Shown: positions 1 through 12,800 of the stretch, piece by piece | Layout of the letters: every line of letters starts with the position of its first letter | Position numbering within the stretch: the stretch's first letter is position 1 | From: Galeruca laticollis | Taxonomy: Eukaryota > Arthropoda > Insecta > Coleoptera > Chrysomelidae | DNA: 64,000 nt | Direction: 5' to 3' | Assembly (NCBI GenBank): GCA_963921935.1 | Contig: OY998179.1 | Location: 20,209,114-20,273,113 of the forward strand | Program-made: the position numbers and the translations under genes | Notes under the pieces: generated by a model | The model's database searches: none | Told to the model about the DNA's origin: nothing | Seen by the model: only the letters and a program-made list of their open reading frames with translations

Positions 1-109
1 AAGTAATTTCTTTTGTTAGTCTTATGTTTACAATACCGGTGCAAGTGTTGGTGATTTTTTATGTTCAAAATGGCAAATCTATCTATTTCATTATACACAG
101 AATGATAAA

Positions 110-480
110 GTTGACATGTTGATTTATGGAGAGTGCAGAGAAAATTCCGCACAGGCAGGCATTGTTGTATGCGGAACGATTAGTTACCGATTATTTAAAC
201 GAACGCTTTGGAGACCATTGGATCGGCACGAACAGTCCTGTAAGATGGCCTCAAAGATAGGTGGACCTTACCTGTCTGGATTTTTTTGTGAGGGGTTACC
301 TCAAAAATAAAGTATATACGCTACGCCAATTACAATCCTGGATAATCTATAGGACACGGTAAGGGAAGCATTTAACAATATAACACCAGAGATGTTCCGA
401 AATGTGCATGGCAATTTTATTAGGAGATTGCAATGCTGCTTGGAAGAGGGTGGTGGCCAATTCGAACATTTATATGGAAC
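110..480 (+). pseudogene. IS630/Tc1-mariner-like transposase remnant
   Basis: A broken coding remnant of a DDE transposase. The N-terminal part reads LIYGECRENSAQA, close to the start of the longer transposase at 20941-21948 (IIGECQENCFLASRLYA). After a frame change it reads WIGTNSPVRWPQRSVDLT, the usual block holding the third catalytic acid of this family, and then an end like ITPEMFRNVHGNFIRRLQ. The whole middle, with the first two catalytic Asp residues, is missing. Frameshifts and stops make it non-functional. The family call rests on motif resemblance. Confidence 0.7.
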
Positions 481-1944
481 ATTAAAAAAATGTATGTCTG
501 TCGTTCTTTTAGTTTAGATATTTTTTTGATTCATTATTATATTAGGTTACAAATCTGTTGACAGTGTTGAAACAGAGTCGGCTTCAGTAACATGTTGTGT
601 TAATAAAAATGATAAATTACTGCTTTATTTAAGAACTAAAGGATATGAATATCATTTTAATGGTATTTGAAAGAGCTATTTAATATGAATATTGGTCCCC
701 TGTATGTTTCCATTGGGGAAAATGAGCAAACTTCACGAAAATGAAGTATTAGGAAAAATAATATCGTGAGGATACTTCTAAGTCAATTTAGATCGTGTCA
801 TAGAGATAAAAATATAAAAAAAATATTTAAAAAAGTAAAATTAAAATAGCGCCAGAATTGATATTTGACATTTGGACTGTATGTATTTGGGGTAGTAGAA
901 TCCAAAAATGTAGTTCCGTTTACAGTTTCAGTTTTTGCCTAATTTCCGGTGAAACCGGAAGCCGGCCATTCTGTTTTTTCACAAAAAAAAATCCCAATTT
1001 GGTTGTAATATATTTGAATGGAATCTAACTACCCATTTAAAAGTTACACTCGGTATTGTGGAAATATTTAGAAACCGTTAGTTTCATTTAAAACAGTAAT
1101 TTGAGTAGGTTCCACATAAGTGTCGAGACAGTAAATTTCTCAAATAATGAGGACTTAAAGGATTTTATCTTATTTTGTTTCAAGATTAGGAGCTAGTAAG
1201 CCGACTTTTTAATTATTTAAAAGTTTTTAAAACATTATCGAATTTATTTCAAGAAGAAAAATACTGTACAATGCCTATGGTCGTCATAAGAATTAATATT
1301 CATTTAGACAAATTGGAAACCTGTGCTTTTGAGCTATACATCCCCCAAATAGGGATACAACTGACGAACAAATTATACAAGTTCTGCACCTGCAAGCAGC
1401 TAGGGATAAAATCGTCAAAACACTATACAAAAACCAATTGTGTTGCATGAGACAAATGTAACAACAAAATATAAAGATATTTTAAGATTTAATGATACTC
1501 TCACCGCTGTTTATCTGTTGATCAATAGTGAATGCTGATAAGAGGCTGTGATTACCTGAAACAAAAAAAAATATGATAAAAAGATGGACATTAAGAAACT
1601 AATAATAATTTAAACATAACGAGTGATTTTTGTTGTTCGTTATACTGATCTTAAATGAGAAAAATATACACAGGATATCCCCATAGTGCTAATATCTAAG
1701 CTTTAATATTTGTAATATCATATCTTCTTCTATTTTCTATTCATATATATTAAGTCAATTACAAGGTAGGTCACTTCTTGGTCTGGTCAAAAATAATTAT
1801 TAAGCAACAGGTAGGGATGAAATGTAACTTCTGTCATACTGACGATTATAGCAGTATCGAAACAATTGTCAATTTTTTAGAATTTTCAACATTTTTTCAA
1901 TATATCGTGGAATTATTTAGAAACAGTTAGTTTTGTTTAAACAA
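481..1944. other. AT-rich spacer without a recognisable gene
   Basis: I see no coding signal here. The stretch holds two partial copies of a short hairpin repeat (1053-1141 and 1869-1948) and a small GC-rich hairpin near 950-967 (TTCCGGT / ACCGGAA). The rest is AT-rich and full of stops. Confidence 0.5.
1053..1141 (+). repeat. Hairpin repeat, partial copy (right arm plus tail)
   Basis: Matches the right arm and tail of the repeat at 49752-49924: TTAGTTTCATTTAAAACAGT, then GAGTAGGTTCCACA and GTCGAGACAGTAAATTTCTC. The left arm of the hairpin is missing, so the copy is truncated on one side only. Confidence 0.65.
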
Positions 1945-1948
1945 GTAC
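1869..1948 (+). repeat. Hairpin repeat, partial copy (loop plus right arm)
   Basis: Shares the loop (TTTTTAGAATTTTCAACATT) and right arm (GAAACAGTTAGTTTTGTTTA) with the full copy at 49752-49924. The tail is absent. Confidence 0.5.
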
Positions 1949-2920
1949 AATTAATATAGCATATTTCTTTATATTCGACATTTTTTGTACTAAATTTGAT
2001 GCAGAAGTTATTTTTCCATTTGTAGGTGTTTCAATCAGAATTATATCCATCAAATGCACAATGGGCCAATTGTGGCCTAAAAGCGGTGAGGTCACCCAAC
2101 CTTCAAACTTTTACAGATACAGATTATATCCATCAATTTATACGTTAAGGTTAGTGTGTAAGAAGAATAATGGAATAAAATAGAGCGTGACGCAGAAATA
2201 GAACCTTATCAAACAGTGAATTTGATTTTCCGTTTATTCCCCGAGGGTGGAGATACCAATATTGCGATAAACCATCACCATGGACCCACATCAATGCCTC
2301 CTTAGCCTCAACATAAAGATTCAAAAATTTAAAATTTGGATTTGTCGCTCTAGGGAATCTTTTCCCTTTCTTCAGTTGTTCAGTTTCTTGTGTTCCCTAG
2401 CCAATTAGGTCTCTTCTAAATTAAATGAAAAAGACTATTCATCTCGAATGTAGTCTGTAGGTAAATAGCAGTAAGTAAAACCCTAAATTCGTACTACAGC
2501 ATATATTAATAAATGATGAGGGGGGCTCACTGAGTCATCAGCAGGCCTTAATGTATACATCAATTCGCATGTAAAATATTATATATGTAAATCCTTCACA
2601 TGTCCGTGACATCCAGCAGAATCCAACATATGCAAGTAGGCAATGAGGGGATATACTGTAGGGAAATCATTAATAAAAATAGTATTGAAATTTTTTTCAG
2701 TACTATGTAAAACGTCAAGTAATATAAAATTGAACAAAACAGGACAACGTTAAGATTAAGATAAGTCATAAAATAAGGTCAATGTATAAAAGAAAACAAA
2801 ACTGGACATCTTAGTACGACAAAATATGTCCGATGCTGAAAGTCTAGTAATTAGTGGTATTGAAACAGCGATTCTTCCTTTAGGAACCTTTTGACTGTGG
2901 ACAGACTGGCAAGTTTGTCA
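1945..2920 (+). pseudogene. Relic of intron 1 from a third A/B-type TIL gene copy
   Basis: About 450 bp at 1945-2421 and a short piece at 2845-2916 align with intron 1 of gene A (about 3900-4395) and gene B (about 23640-24305 and 27840-27905). Shared landmarks in order are GCATATTTCTTTATATT, a CCATCAATTTATACG block, a GGTGGAG..CCATCAATAT-like block, TTCCCTAGCCAATT and CTTTTGACTGTGGAC. No exon 1 lies upstream and no TIL exon follows, so only intron DNA of this ancestral copy survives. It was interrupted by a dispersed repeat (2466-2848) and its downstream end is cut by a mariner fragment. Confidence 0.7.
2466..2848. repeat. Dispersed repeat DR1, copy a
   Basis: Inserted in the relic intron. 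It begins GCAGTAAGTAAAAC and contains TACTACAGCATATATT, ACATGTCCGTGACATCCAG, CTGTAGGGAAATCATTAATA and ACTGGACATC blocks in the same order as copies at 39.0-45.4 kb and 46.5-47.0 kb. It has no coding capacity. A solo LTR or a non-autonomous element would both fit. Confidence 0.65.
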
Positions 2921-3365
2921 TGTTTGCTGGAATATTGCTCATCGATTATCTTGAAAAGGGATCCACAATCACAGGAGAGTATTATCGTGCATTATTGGAT
3001 CAATTGGTTGATGCAATCAAGGAAAAACGACCACATTTAAACAAGAAAAAAGTGCTCTTTCTTCAAGACAACGCACCGGTTCACACAGCATTAGATACGA
3101 TGTTAAAACTACGAGAAATCCACTTCGAATTTGTTGATCGTCCACCTTATAGTCCAGATTTAGCCCCTAGTGACTTTTTCCTGTTTCCAAACTTGCAAAA
3201 ATGGCTCGCAGGAAAAATATTCATCTCAAACGAAGAAGTGATTACCGAAACTAATATTCAGATGGTATAAAAAAGTTGGAAAATCGTCTTACTAAGTGTA
3301 TTGAGCTAGGAGACTATGTTGAGAAATGAATGGTTTTTGAAAAAAAAATGTTTTTTTCCTACTTA
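2917..3365 (+). pseudogene. mariner transposase, 3' half
   Basis: The reading frame 2920-3270 matches the C-terminal half of mariner transposases: GILLIDYLEKGSTI, then LFLQDNAPVHT (second catalytic Asp) and YSPDLAPSDFFLFPNLQKWL (third Asp of the DD34D triad). After a frame break it ends LENRLTKCIELGDYVEK and a stop at about 3327-3329, followed by a short 3' end. The 5' half with the first Asp and the DNA-binding domain is missing, so the copy is dead. It interrupts the relic intron that starts at 1945. Confidence 0.85.
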
Positions 3366-3722
3366 GGTAGCTTCCTCTAGTATCATATCTTAGCATTCTC
3401 CACCAATACTACTATATCCCCGTCCCCGTTTCCTATAATCTTCCACTAACTTCCCTGGCATGTATTCCAAGTCAGAATAGTTTGATGTCCGTTTGCTAGT
3501 CGAGATATATTTCGAAGAGCGTAATGGACAAGCAGCAACCTTGTTTTAGTCATTTGCTGATAGTGAATCAATTGCGTCCTACTTTGAGTTTAATGCTGTT
3601 GTCGCTTTGGGTATTTTCCTGATATATTTACTGGAGTCATTGTATTTAATTATAATAGAGGTTTTATGCGCATATTAAGAACATTTATGCAAATGATTCG
3701 AAGATATGTGAATAATCTTTCG

Positions 3723-3728
3723 TATAAA
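3723..3728 (+). promoter_or_regulatory. TATA box of gene A
   Basis: TATAAA lies 49 nt before the ATG of gene A, and the same box in the same surroundings (CGTATAAATGCCACAAACG) precedes gene B. The spacing predicts a start site near 3753 and a 5' UTR of only about 20 nt. Confidence 0.7.
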
Positions 3729-3771
3729 TGCCACAAACGCAATGCAAAACAAAATAGTATTGATAAACACA

Positions 3772-3844
3772 ATGGAGAACGCATTGTTACTTTTATTATT
3801 TTCAACGATAATTGGAACTGTTGTAAGTCAAAAAGTTTGCTATG
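3772..3844 (+). CDS. Gene A exon 1 (signal peptide)
   Basis: ATG at 3772 starts a hydrophobic leader; the exon ends TATG before the donor GTGAGT at 3845, leaving phase 1. The start is supported by its conservation in gene B and by the upstream TATA box. Confidence 0.85.
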
Positions 3845-6800
3845 GTGAGTAAATTGCAAATTTGAACTATTTTGATAAGTTGATTTGGTTTTCAATTAAA
3901 ATTTAGACCATTTATTGTCGTAAATTTGATGGAAAAATTGTTTTTCCATCTATAGGTAATTCAATCAGAATTAAATCCATCAATTTATACGGCAAGGATA
4001 GAGTGTAAGAAGAATAATGGAAAAAATAGAGCGCGAAGTAGAATTGAACGTTATAAAAAAGTTAATTTAATTTTCAGTTTACTCCTACAAGTTCCCGATG
4101 GTGGAGCCATCAATATAGCCATAAACCATCATAGAGTCTCCACTAGGGAGCCATGTCCTTATATTTTCGGTCAACTGTAGTCATAAAAAACTTTACGTTC
4201 AGACTCATAAATTTAAAATTCTATTTCGTCGTTCTAAGTCTATTTTGATTCGTCGATCCTAAAAAAGTTTTCCTATCTGTTTTTGTCCACTTTTTGAGTT
4301 CCCTAGCCAATTCAGTATCTTCTTAATTGGTGCTATTGGAAAAACGACGTTTCCATTGAGAACCCTTTGACTGTGGACAAACTGTTTGCTTGAATAGTTA
4401 CTAGACGCTGTCGCTCCCGTTCTGCCTGGACGACGATTGCTGCAAATGATAGCTTAGGTCACACATTTCTAGGGAATGATTTAAAATATCAGCATTGCTC
4501 CAACCATACTTAGCATACTTTGATTCTACCTAATTTATTCAAAAAATAAACCGCAGAAGTAGAATGAGTAACTCATACTAAACTTTGAACTCAGAACTAT
4601 GTAGAGTGTGTTTTTGTAGCACAACTACTTTAGATAGATGTTTACAGTCCAATGATTACAATAAAATAGTGCCGGTATCAAATTTATTTTAATCGTCCTT
4701 TTAATTTTATATGATGTCATAAATATCTTTTGCAGAAAGCTGTCCGGAAAGGGAAGTATTAAATAACTGTTCTTCAGCGTGTATACCAGAAAGAAGTTGT
4801 AACAATAGATACCCAACCCCTGGTCCCGAAGTTTGTCTGGAAGTATGTGTACCACGATGCGAATGTGATGCTAATCGAGGATTTATAAGAAATGATGATA
4901 CTGGAAAATGTGTTACTTTAGACGAATGTCCAGGTAATAACATACATACAAGTATTACAACCCAACAAACAATTTAAGTCATAAATACTCTAGTCTAAAA
5001 AATTATTACCTATCCTTGGTAATAAGTTCGTGTTTCTTTACGAATGTAATACCTTTATCGTAAGATCACATAATAGAGTTAATTTATAAAGCCAATAATA
5101 CGAAATATTTACTCCGAATATTACCTATAACGTAACAGTAACAGTTAAAGTTATTTTTACGGAAACATTACTTTCAGAATTACTTAAGATATTATTTTTA
5201 GTTATACATATCATTTTGACGGTAATAATTACCGTTAGCTTTACGTAAATATTACCAATAATTTATTTTCACTTATAATTAATTGCTGTGGTTATAAATA
5301 CTTTTTTAATTTTACATTACAGGCCGATTAATTGTTAAGTCGCCAATGCTTGTTTTAATTACGTAAGTGTTTCAGCTTATTACTGATACGTTTCTAATTT
5401 ATTTGTCAAATTATTGGTATTTTGAAGGAAATCGCTACTTCAAAAATTACTTATTAGGAAATACAACTTTAATGTCGCCAAAGTTTCGTTAAGGTCGATA
5501 TTTTCTTGGACGCCATAATTACTATTAGTTTAAATTTTAATAAATCAAGAGCTAAAAGTATCCAAATTATCAGTAAAGAATGCCCAGTTTATGTTTTGAC
5601 GTTAGGAACTGTTGTGAGATGACATGCTGTATATAAATATCGTAATAAATTTCACATTACTGTGAATTCTCGGACAAGTTTGAATGTCTATTGTAACGTC
5701 AAATCCTTATTAGTCACTTTAATGGTCGTAAACGCCCATTAATAAAAGAAACTTTAGCTTTAAATGGCTAATCAACAAAAGTCTTTTTATAAAATAGAGA
5801 TTATGGAACTTTCCAAAACTATTAAAATGTTACTACAAATAACTTCGAGTGATCTGCGATCCTTCAATTAGCACTGTGAACAATATTTCAAACCCATTCA
5901 CAAATGAATAATAATAATATTAATAATAATAATAAACAACAAATACAGAGAAAAGAAAGATAAATACCAGCAGTTAGCGATAGAAATAGAACGAATATGG
6001 AAACAGAAATAAGTAATTGTAATACTTTTTATAATATCTGTTACAGGAATTACCCCAAAAACATTCATCACACACCTCACACAGTTAAATCTTCCAAATT
6101 ACACTCACACCCAGACACAAAAAGTAGTCAACCTACACACATGCAATATCACCAGATCATTTCTAAACCAAAGATAGAGTAAAAGTAAACTTGAGTGCAA
6201 ACTCCGTCTGCTATTTACAAGAAACCACAATTGTGAGAATAATAATAATATATGTTTATTCACTAGAAATTACAAAGTATAACAAATGTATACCAAAAAT
6301 CGTAAATAAACACAATGCCCCACAGAAGCTGTAAAAAACAGCTTGTAAGAGGTATCTAAATTAAGTACACCGACAAAATTAGTTACACTTACAACAATAG
6401 TAAACTTAGCAACAATAATGATAGTAATAATATCACAAATAATACATAGCACAATCAGAATATCACAACAAAATATGAATTTAAAAAAATATAATATGGA
6501 AAATTAAAGGAATAAAGAAAATGAACCTGTACTACTACAGAAAAAAAAACCTGTAGTATATTAAACTATTTATGTGATTGAACACCGAAAACTCAAACCT
6601 TCAGCCAATGTAACCATGTGTAGGTGTAGATACTTCTCACGTTACGATTTTTATATCGCAGAATTCTCTTTTCTGCTCTATAATGAAATGTTTTAGTTTC
6701 TTTTCAAATAATCGAATATTTTGAATGCTTTTTTCTACTACCGTGCGTAAAGTACGTACTTTAGACACACTTTGGAGTGCGTAAAACTTTACTTTACGCA

Positions 6801-9800
6801 CTAGTGCGTAAAGAAAAAGTTCCAATTTGTATGTAGTTTTATCTAGTCTTATAAAAATATAGGTAGGTATAATAAACGGATATTAAATCAGAGTTTTCTT
6901 TAAATCAGAGATTGAAACATAAGAATTCAGTAAAGTACATATATTATTATTAGGTACTGGAAAATAATAGAATAGGTAGATACCTATAAGTTGGCTGTGA
7001 GTGACTGACATTTCTTTGTGCATTGAATCTGACATTTAAATTTGAAATTGAGATCTTCCGACTATACCTAGGGTAAGAAAAAGTATTTATATTTAAGTAT
7101 TGAACATTTTTAGGAAACTATGATGTTATTTTAGATTATTTTTTTAAAAAACGAAATAGGTAGGTACATATAATTATAAAGAGGGATTCTTCTGATGATC
7201 TCTCAGGAGATTATTTTGAAAATACACCATCAAACATATTACACGTAGCACAGGATGCTTCTAATGATTCATTTCCCCAAAAATCTGTGAATATTTATGA
7301 AACAAAATACAATTTGTTTAAATAATGGTGTAGGAAAAATAAAATAACAAAATATTCCGAAAATGTCCGAGTGCACAAATTGCACCTTTAATATTAGTAT
7401 TGTTAATAATTGAATTCGACTGTTGTTTTGTTAATTTGTTGTAATTTTGATTAAAATGTTCAAAATATTATTCAATATATAATATATTTTATTAAGAATC
7501 AATAGAAGTGTTATAGTTTCTTCTAAAGAATAATTAAACCTACTTTAGTGCGCAAAGAAAATTACTATTAAACTTCTGTATTTTGATAAAATTTTCGTGT
7601 GTAAAGGCCTTTTTCGAATATTCACATTCGTCGAAAAAAGGCTACTTTACAAACTGGAATACGATTGTAAATCTTAACGGAATAGGAAGAATATGTTTTC
7701 TGACAACTCGTTTTTATCATCCTAGGGACTGTGTGGGAATGTCTATTCAGAGTATTGTAATTATGGATTGGTAAGTTGTATGTAATCTTTGATCCATGAT
7801 ATTCCACTGAAACGCACAAAAAGTATAGTTGTTTCAGATCCAATATTTTACTTTCAGTATACAAAAGATCTGAAGAATAAAGGTTCGGTTTAGACATTAT
7901 GATTTTTAGAAATCTCCTCTGGCTTATATTTAATGGCTGCAGGTGAGTGCAGGAGATGGTTGGCTAGAAATATACTTTATCAAGTGCCTAAATTTATGCA
8001 AAATAAACTGTAATTGTTTTATTACATATTTAATATGACAATCCCATTTTAAAATTTGTATCCAATATAACCCCCAAATATTTTATTTTGTTTATTGGTT
8101 TAATAAATAAATCCTGATCAAACTGTGATATTTTCACTTATAATTGCACAAGTGGTTTGTATTTTATCGGGTAAATTTGGGTTGTTTAATGAGAAACTGT
8201 TTCCTAGCAATTTGACGAGAATAACTGTCAACTATTAAAAACACGACACTGAAGGTGGAGTGTTTTTAGGTTGACAGTTATTCGAGTCAAATTGCTAAAG
8301 GAAACAGCTTAGAATTTGAACAACACAAATTTACCCAATATCAATACAAACCTCGAGTGTAATTCGGCAGGACAATTTAATGAATGAGAAATTTGGAATA
8401 TCAATGCAAACTTTATTTATGAAACATTAAAAATAAACACATTTTTATTTTAATGTACAATTATTAAAAACGCAGTTATTGAAATTCATACTAGGAACAG
8501 TGATATCGCTGCGGGTGCCACAGTTAATCGTTTCTGTAGTAGATGTTGAAGTTTTTTCATTTTCCAAACGAATTGATTGAATAATGCTTGAATGATACTC
8601 TTTGTCAACTTGTAAGTATGGTTTTATTGATGATGAATTCCTGTGTCCTGTTATTTTTATTAGAGCTTGTTCTTCAATTCCGCTTTTACTTAATTCGCTA
8701 ACTGCTTCCGCTCGATTTGAGTGATTTGTAATTTTGACACGTTTGACATCTAAACCAATGCGTTGTGCTGAACGTTTAGTCCATTTGGAAATGTCATTAA
8801 TTCCAATCGGCAAATTCTTGTACCAACCTTTAGAATTTTTCTTTTTCCAAAAGGGATTTGGTGTAAGAAATACTTTGTCCGAAGTTATAAAAGTGTTTCG
8901 ATTTTCCATTAACTTTTTGAATAAACGTATTGGGCAAATATCATCTATCGAAAATATTAGGCGTGATCCATTTGCTGTCACATAATTTATTGTTGCCGCC
9001 TTGTCTCATTTTCGAAAATAGAGGATTATACTCGATACGTCCAGTTTCTTTTCCATTATTTTCAATTTCAGATTCGAAATAAGTGGTTAATAATAATTTC
9101 TTTTAAAGTCCTTCCGGTTCATTTTCGTTATATAATCTGGCCATTACAAATACTTCAGTTTTATTAAGAGCTGATGCACTAGATTTTCTCTTTTCGGGTT
9201 GTGCTTGTAGGATTTTACGTTTAGCATTACGTGCAGCTCGTGATGAATTAAACTGAACATCAGTGAAATTGAATACAATATTAAATTCGTTATAATATTT
9301 ACTTTGTAGCATTTTAGCGGTGGTGTTCCAAATTGTTTTAACTACCGCTTCTTTGTAGTCTTCCCCGTTACTTTTTCGCATATTAAATGCCCAATCTTGC
9401 AATATTACATTCAATTTCTCGATGGAAGTATCTGGCTCAAATGCGTATCTTTTTGCATCGCAAAACGTAGAATATTGTCGCTAGATTGATGATTGCGTCG
9501 CAACTGTATTAGTAGGCACACATGTATTAACAATTTGACTAATTTCGGCGTTCGTAGACACACCGAATCGACTCATTGTTAGTTCTTGAAAATTCAATAA
9601 GTTGTTGACAAACATGCCAAACTATTTATTCTGGTAACCAACACCGCGATAATTGATGAACAAATGAATAAGTGAAAAAACCACTAGTGTATTTGTCGCT
9701 GTAAAAGTTAAAGCTAACTTTTGCCGCTGTCAAAGTGACAATTGCACTGTGGCATATACGATTTTTTATACATGAGTTAAATTGTCAGTGGATAAAATCG

Positions 9801-12800
9801 GTTATTAGATGAGTTGGAGTTAAGAATGGGCATGTAAAAAGTTTTTTTCAAAATTTATGGTTAATAGTTTACTATCAAACCACGACTTAATTAGCTTTAG
9901 GTCAGATTCAACTTTTAGCTTTAAATCATATCAATTACTGTCCTCATAAACAATTGCAGTATCATCCGCGTAACCAATTATATGACCAGCGCTATTTAAA
10001 GAAAATAGATCGTTCATGTGGAGATTGAATTACACAGGGCCTAATATATTATTACCCTGTGGTACTCCGTATGTTATATCGCGTTCTTCACTAATAAATC
10101 CATTGATTTTGACGACCTGTTGTCGATGTGAGAGATAACTCCTGAATAACTTCAAACAAGTATCCCGTATCTCGTAGTTCTCCAGCGTTTTTAATAGACT
10201 ACTGTGGCTGACTGTATCGAATGCTTTCGCTAAATCCAAAAGATACATAGGCACGTTCTATTCCTATTTAGAGCATCAAACATTTTGCTTGTTAAATTTA
10301 ATAAAGCATTGTGTGCGGAACTGTTTTGTTTAGATACAAACTGGTGGGACGATATCAACCCATATTTGGTTATGTATGAATCCAATCTTATTTTGAATAT
10401 TCTTTCAAAAATTTTTGATATATGTGGTACTAATGATATTGGTCGATAGTTAATAGGAAGGGATTTATCTCTATTTTTATCAATAGGTGTGATTACAGAT
10501 TTTTTTGAACGCTTTAGGCCATATTCCCACCTTCATACACTTGTTTATTATGTGTTGCAGCGGATCAAGGATATATAATTGTATTGCCTTTAGACACTCA
10601 GCACTAATTTCGTCTATACCAGTTGCTTTTTTGTTTTTCAATTCATTTATAATGGACTTCACCTCAAATGTATTTGTTGGTAGCAAAAACATTGAATTTG
10701 AGAAAGAAACTTCATCACATACCCGCTGCCGGTTTTTGTCAATTTTTTCGGCCAAATATTTCCCTACTTCAGAAAAAGTTGAGTTAAGCTCATTCGCTAT
10801 TTGAAGAGGATGGGTTAATATATTTCCTTTTTGATCTTTAATATTTCCCATGTTAACTCGTGTGTTGCTTGATCCACAAATATCTTTCACTACATTCCAC
10901 AGTTGTTTGTGATATAATAATTTTTTTTGTAGTTTGAATTAGAGCATTTAACTTATTTCTGTATAGTCTGTAATGTGAAAGTATATTACGATAATTCGGA
11001 CTTTTTTTGGTTAACGGAAATAAACGTTTCTTTTCATTTATGGACCTCAGTATAGCATTTGTTACCCATGGCGCAATTTTGATATTTTTCCGGTTGTGTC
11101 TATTATAATAAAGGCACTTATCAATATTTCTTGAATTATTGAAATAAATTTCTCTGTAGCATCATCTGGATCATAGCAACTTCTTATCGAATCCCATGAT
11201 ATTTTAGAAACAGTTTCCTTAAGTTTTTGGTAGTTAACGTGTTTTGTTACCCTTTCGGATGTCTTCTTTTGTTCTTTATTGTCCATCATAATTTGTAATG
11301 CTATTGCGTAGTGATCTGTTATACCAGACACATGAATAGGGAATCAAGTATTCGAAATGAATGTTTAATGGATTGACATAAATTAACTAACAGGACACTA
11401 TTTATCGCTTCACGGTAAAGTGGGTAATTAACTTTATGTAAAATAATATCACTATTCAACTGACAGAGTTATAATCCGAAAGAGAAAGTTCTACCCCCAA
11501 AAAACTTGCGAATATCTACAGAAATTGACCAATTTGCATACAGTCAGTTTCACAATATCACGCAGTACAGAACTAAATCTACTCTGGATCGATCGACATA
11601 AAAAAGTGTGACAATTCCTCGCGTTCGATACATACAGTTTGCGTAAACTATATCTAGATCAACCTGAAGTGTTAACCCCTTACTGCATGATTTTTTTTAT
11701 TAATATTATTTTAATTTATATAATGTAAAATGACCTCAGAAGATCTGGAAAAATATTAAAAAAATTCTACGGCATGTTTTTTTTATATTCAAAAATTTTG
11801 ACATGTGCTAGATATGGAACAACTTTAGGTAACATTAATAATAAAAAATATACATTTTAATTTTAGTAATGAAAATATAAAAAATATTTCTTATTCAGTA
11901 TGAAAGCGATAAAAACAGTTACGGTCCTTAGTAAGACACACAAAAACCATACATTTTGCACAATAAATGTGTGATTTTCCCTTGCAGTCTATATACTTGC
12001 AGCGTTGCGCTCAGTAGGAGACCATTCCAGTAAGTGACCCAAGTTATCAGTTCTAATTTCTTAAGCTGGTATTTGCGCAAATGGGTATTTTTTCTTTTTA
12101 AATTGCAATTGAGTTTGAAAGTCATTGCTTGGCCTTCCCCTTTTATTTGTAGAACATTAGCCCTGGTTAGAATTTCAGCTAGTGCCAGTTTGAATTCTGC
12201 TAGAGGCAAGTACATATCGTCAGTTTGAGAGCGTCGCCATAACATCCAACTATTCACACACAACATATCTATTAAATGGTAAAATACTCTCATATACCAC
12301 TTCTTCGACCTGATCTGGATTCTGTAATAACCCAACATTGAATCTAAGAGATCAACACCACCCATATAGTTATTGTATATCCCAATACACTTTGGACGGG
12401 GAATCTCTATATGGAACTTTGTTTTTCTACAGAACTGTTTTACGTCGGACTTCCAACATAAGTTGATATGGTATTCACTACTTTATTATCGTACCAAGAC
12501 ACTACGGAAATATCTACACCATCAATGTTGGCAACTTTTTCTGTGACAGCACCTCGACCTTTCTTCTTCATTTCTGCTTCCTTAGGAAACTGAAAATCTG
12601 GCACTCGATTAGATCTTACGGTTCCAAGAGGTAAAATACCCTGTTTTGATAGGTATACTAAAAGTGGAATACTAGTGAACCAGTTATCGAAAAAAAGTTT
12701 ATAATTTTGATTTTTAGGAATCGTCGATGACAGTTTTACCACTACATTAGAACTCGCGCCTAAATTGGGTAGGCCGTCTTCTAGTTCAGTAGGTCCACTA

